From: Brevibacillus_F sp035644815
Lineage (GTDB): Bacteria; Bacillota; Bacilli; Brevibacillales; Brevibacillaceae
NCBI GenBank assembly: GCA_035644815.1
Contig: DASQNU010000002.1
Span: forward strand, 1-25,900
DNA: 25,900 nt
Direction: 5' to 3'
Shown here: positions 24,631 to 25,900 of the stretch, one piece after another
Position numbering within the stretch: position 1 is the first letter of the stretch
How the letters are laid out: each line of letters begins with the position of its first letter
Translations under genes and position numbers: made by a program
The notes under the pieces: model-generated
The model's database searches: none
What the model saw: the letters and a program-made list of their open reading frames with translations, nothing else
What the model was told of the DNA's origin: nothing

Positions 24631-25290
24631 TTAGGCGAACGTGATGGTTTTTAACTGTGGAGAGACTTGCAGCTTGGGCTGGGTGCAAGCTTGAATCTCT
24701 TCGGGTGTATATCCTTCAGCTATCTCAACAAGTGTTAGCCCGTCTGCGGTCACATCCATCACCGCTCGATCGGTGATGATACGATGGACGACGTGTTTCC
24801 CCGTCAGCGGGAGTGAGCATTGCTCCAAAATTTTTGGCTCGCCATGTTTGTTGACATGCTCCATGATCACCACGATTTTCTTTGCGCCATGGACCAGATC
24901 CATCGCGCCGCCCATTCCTTTAACCATTTTCCCAGGGATCATCCAGTTGGCGAGATCGCCTGCAGCGGATACTTCCATGGCACCGAGAATGGCTAGATCA
25001 ATATGACCGCCGCGTATCATGGCAAACGACTCGGCACTGGAAAAGTAAGCAGCTCCGGGAATAGCCGTCACGGTTTCCTTTCCTGCATTAATCAGGTCGG
25101 GATCGATCTGGTCCTCTGCCGGGTAAGGACCGATTCCCAGCAAGCCGTTTTCCGACTGCAGCACAACGGTCTTGCCCGGTGGAATGTAGTTGGCTACGAG
25201 CGTCGGCATGCCGATTCCCAAATTCACATAGAAGCCGTCCTCAATTTCCTGAGCGGCACGCATGGCAACTTGTTCACGTGTAAGCGTCAT
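24631..25290 (-). CDS. scoB: 3-oxoacid CoA-transferase subunit B
   Basis: The 219-residue subunit carries the family I CoA-transferase SENGLLG motif with catalytic Glu at E47. It also has NLGIGMPTLV, SAESFAMIRGGHIDLAILG and NWMIPGKMVKGMGGAMDLV. The glutamate forms the covalent CoA thioester during transfer between succinyl-CoA and acetoacetate or other acids. It resembles B. subtilis ScoB over its full length; AtoA-type specificity cannot be excluded. The ATG at 25290 has an ideal AAGGAGG 6-7 bases upstream. It lies 30 bases after scoA and one base before the esterase. Confidence 0.94.
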   Translation of the reverse strand: MTLTREQVAMRAAQEIEDGFYVNLGIGMPTLVANYIPPGKTVVLQSENGLLGIGPYPAEDQIDPDLINAGKETVTAIPGAAYFSSAESFAMIRGGHIDLAILGAMEVSAAGDLANWMIPGKMVKGMGGAMDLVHGAKKIVVIMEHVNKHGEPKILEQCSLPLTGKHVVHRIITDRAVMDVTADGLTLVEIAEGYTPEEIQACTQPKLQVSPQLKTITFA

Positions 25291-25320
25291 TGTGATCCTC
25301 CTTTTTATATGGCAAAGGTT

Positions 25321-25900
25321 TTATGCGTTGCGGACAGTGCGCCGTTCAATGCGTTTCTCAAAGGAAGGAGCCTGAATCAAGCGCTGTACATAGACACTCG
25401 GTGTATGAATCTGATCGGGATCCAGCTCGCCGATCTCTACGATTTCCTCGACCTCCACGATGGTGATCTTGCCGGCAGTTGCCATCATTGGATTGAAATT
25501 GCGCGCTGTTTTCCGATAGACGAGGTTCCCCATTTTATCCGCTTTCCATGCTTTGATCAGGGCAAAGTCTCCTACGATCCCGGTTTCCAGCAAATATTCT
25601 TTCCCGTCAAAAACGCGGGTCTCGCGCCCTTCAGCAATCGGAGTGCCCACGCCTGCAGGGGTATAAAAAGCGGGAATGCCTGCGCCGCCCGCACGAATGC
25701 GCTCTGCAAGCGTGCCTTGCGGGGTAAGCTCGACTTCCAGCTCGCCCGCGAGGAATTGCCGTTCAAATTCCTTGTTTTCGCCTACATAGGAGGAGATCAT
25801 TTTCTTGATTTGTTTTTCCCGGAGCATGAGGCCCAGTCCCCAGTCGTCCACACCACAGTTATTGGACACCACGGTCAGATTGGAAACGCCCTTGTCACGC
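25321..25900 (-). CDS. scoA: 3-oxoacid CoA-transferase subunit A (N-terminus beyond window)
   Basis: The frame is open to the right edge: reading back from 25899 gives RDKGVSNLTVVSNNCGVDDWGLG, a conserved internal ScoA segment, so the GTG at 25872 is not the start. The 193 residues present include SYVGENKEFERQFLAGELEVELTPQG, TLAERIRAGGAGIPAFYTPAG and KTARNFNPMMATAGK. The N-terminal CoA-binding glycine loop lies outside the window. It forms the hetero-oligomer with ScoB encoded next. The sequence is close to the B. subtilis protein as I recall it. Confidence 0.94.
   Translation of the reverse strand, partial: RDKGVSNLTVVSNNCGVDDWGLGLMLREKQIKKMISSYVGENKEFERQFLAGELEVELTPQGTLAERIRAGGAGIPAFYTPAGVGTPIAEGRETRVFDGKEYLLETGIVGDFALIKAWKADKMGNLVYRKTARNFNPMMATAGKITIVEVEEIVEIGELDPDQIHTPSVYVQRLIQAPSFEKRIERRTVRNA

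Overview
The window looks like chromosomal DNA of a low-to-mid GC Firmicute of the Brevibacillus/Paenibacillaceae type. This is inferred from Bacillus-like protein families (AddAB, SbcCD, YfnA, ScoAB, PurU), strong AGGAGG-type ribosome binding sites, several TTG starts and U-tailed terminators. There are no rRNA or tRNA genes, no CRISPR array and no intact insertion sequence. I found no obviously new multi-gene system. The least explained parts are non-coding.

Layout. (1) 1-11247, plus strand: a DNA end-processing operon of sbcD (3' end only), sbcC, addB and addA, with overlapping or closely spaced genes. SbcCD opens hairpin and blocked ends; AddAB resects double-strand breaks for RecA. (2) 11444-11737: a small membrane protein with its own terminator. 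(3) 11771-12493: about 720 bases without a recognisable gene, holding two large imperfect inverted repeats. (4) 12494-13900: a YfnA-like amino acid permease, convergent with an MFS transporter (13922-15139, minus) and sharing one terminator hairpin with it. (5) 15341-16267: an unusual regulator with a C-terminal ArsR-type winged helix, divergent from the MFS gene, with overlapping -35 boxes and an operator-like palindrome. (6) 16355-16843, minus: a small lipoprotein with an Ig-like domain, divergent from an SDR oxidoreductase (17004-17726) that has a near-perfect palindrome in its promoter. (7) 17919-18848: a Gfo/Idh/MocA oxidoreductase. (8) 19061-22853: a four-gene export operon of lipoprotein membrane-fusion protein, ABC ATPase, ABC-2 permease and TetR regulator, preceded by two identical 19-base palindromic operators. 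(9) 22953-23858: purU. (10) 23946-25900, minus: scoA (5' end missing), scoB and an Est30-like esterase in one operon, convergent with purU across a bidirectional terminator.

The regulatory logic is easiest to read in two places. The TetR protein probably represses its own efflux operon through the twin operators. The ArsR-type protein probably controls the divergent MFS pump. The two large hairpin elements at 11801-12404 and a small hairpin at 16291-16316, which shares a 14-base core with the first of them, suggest a dispersed intergenic repeat family. This is the observation most worth following up.
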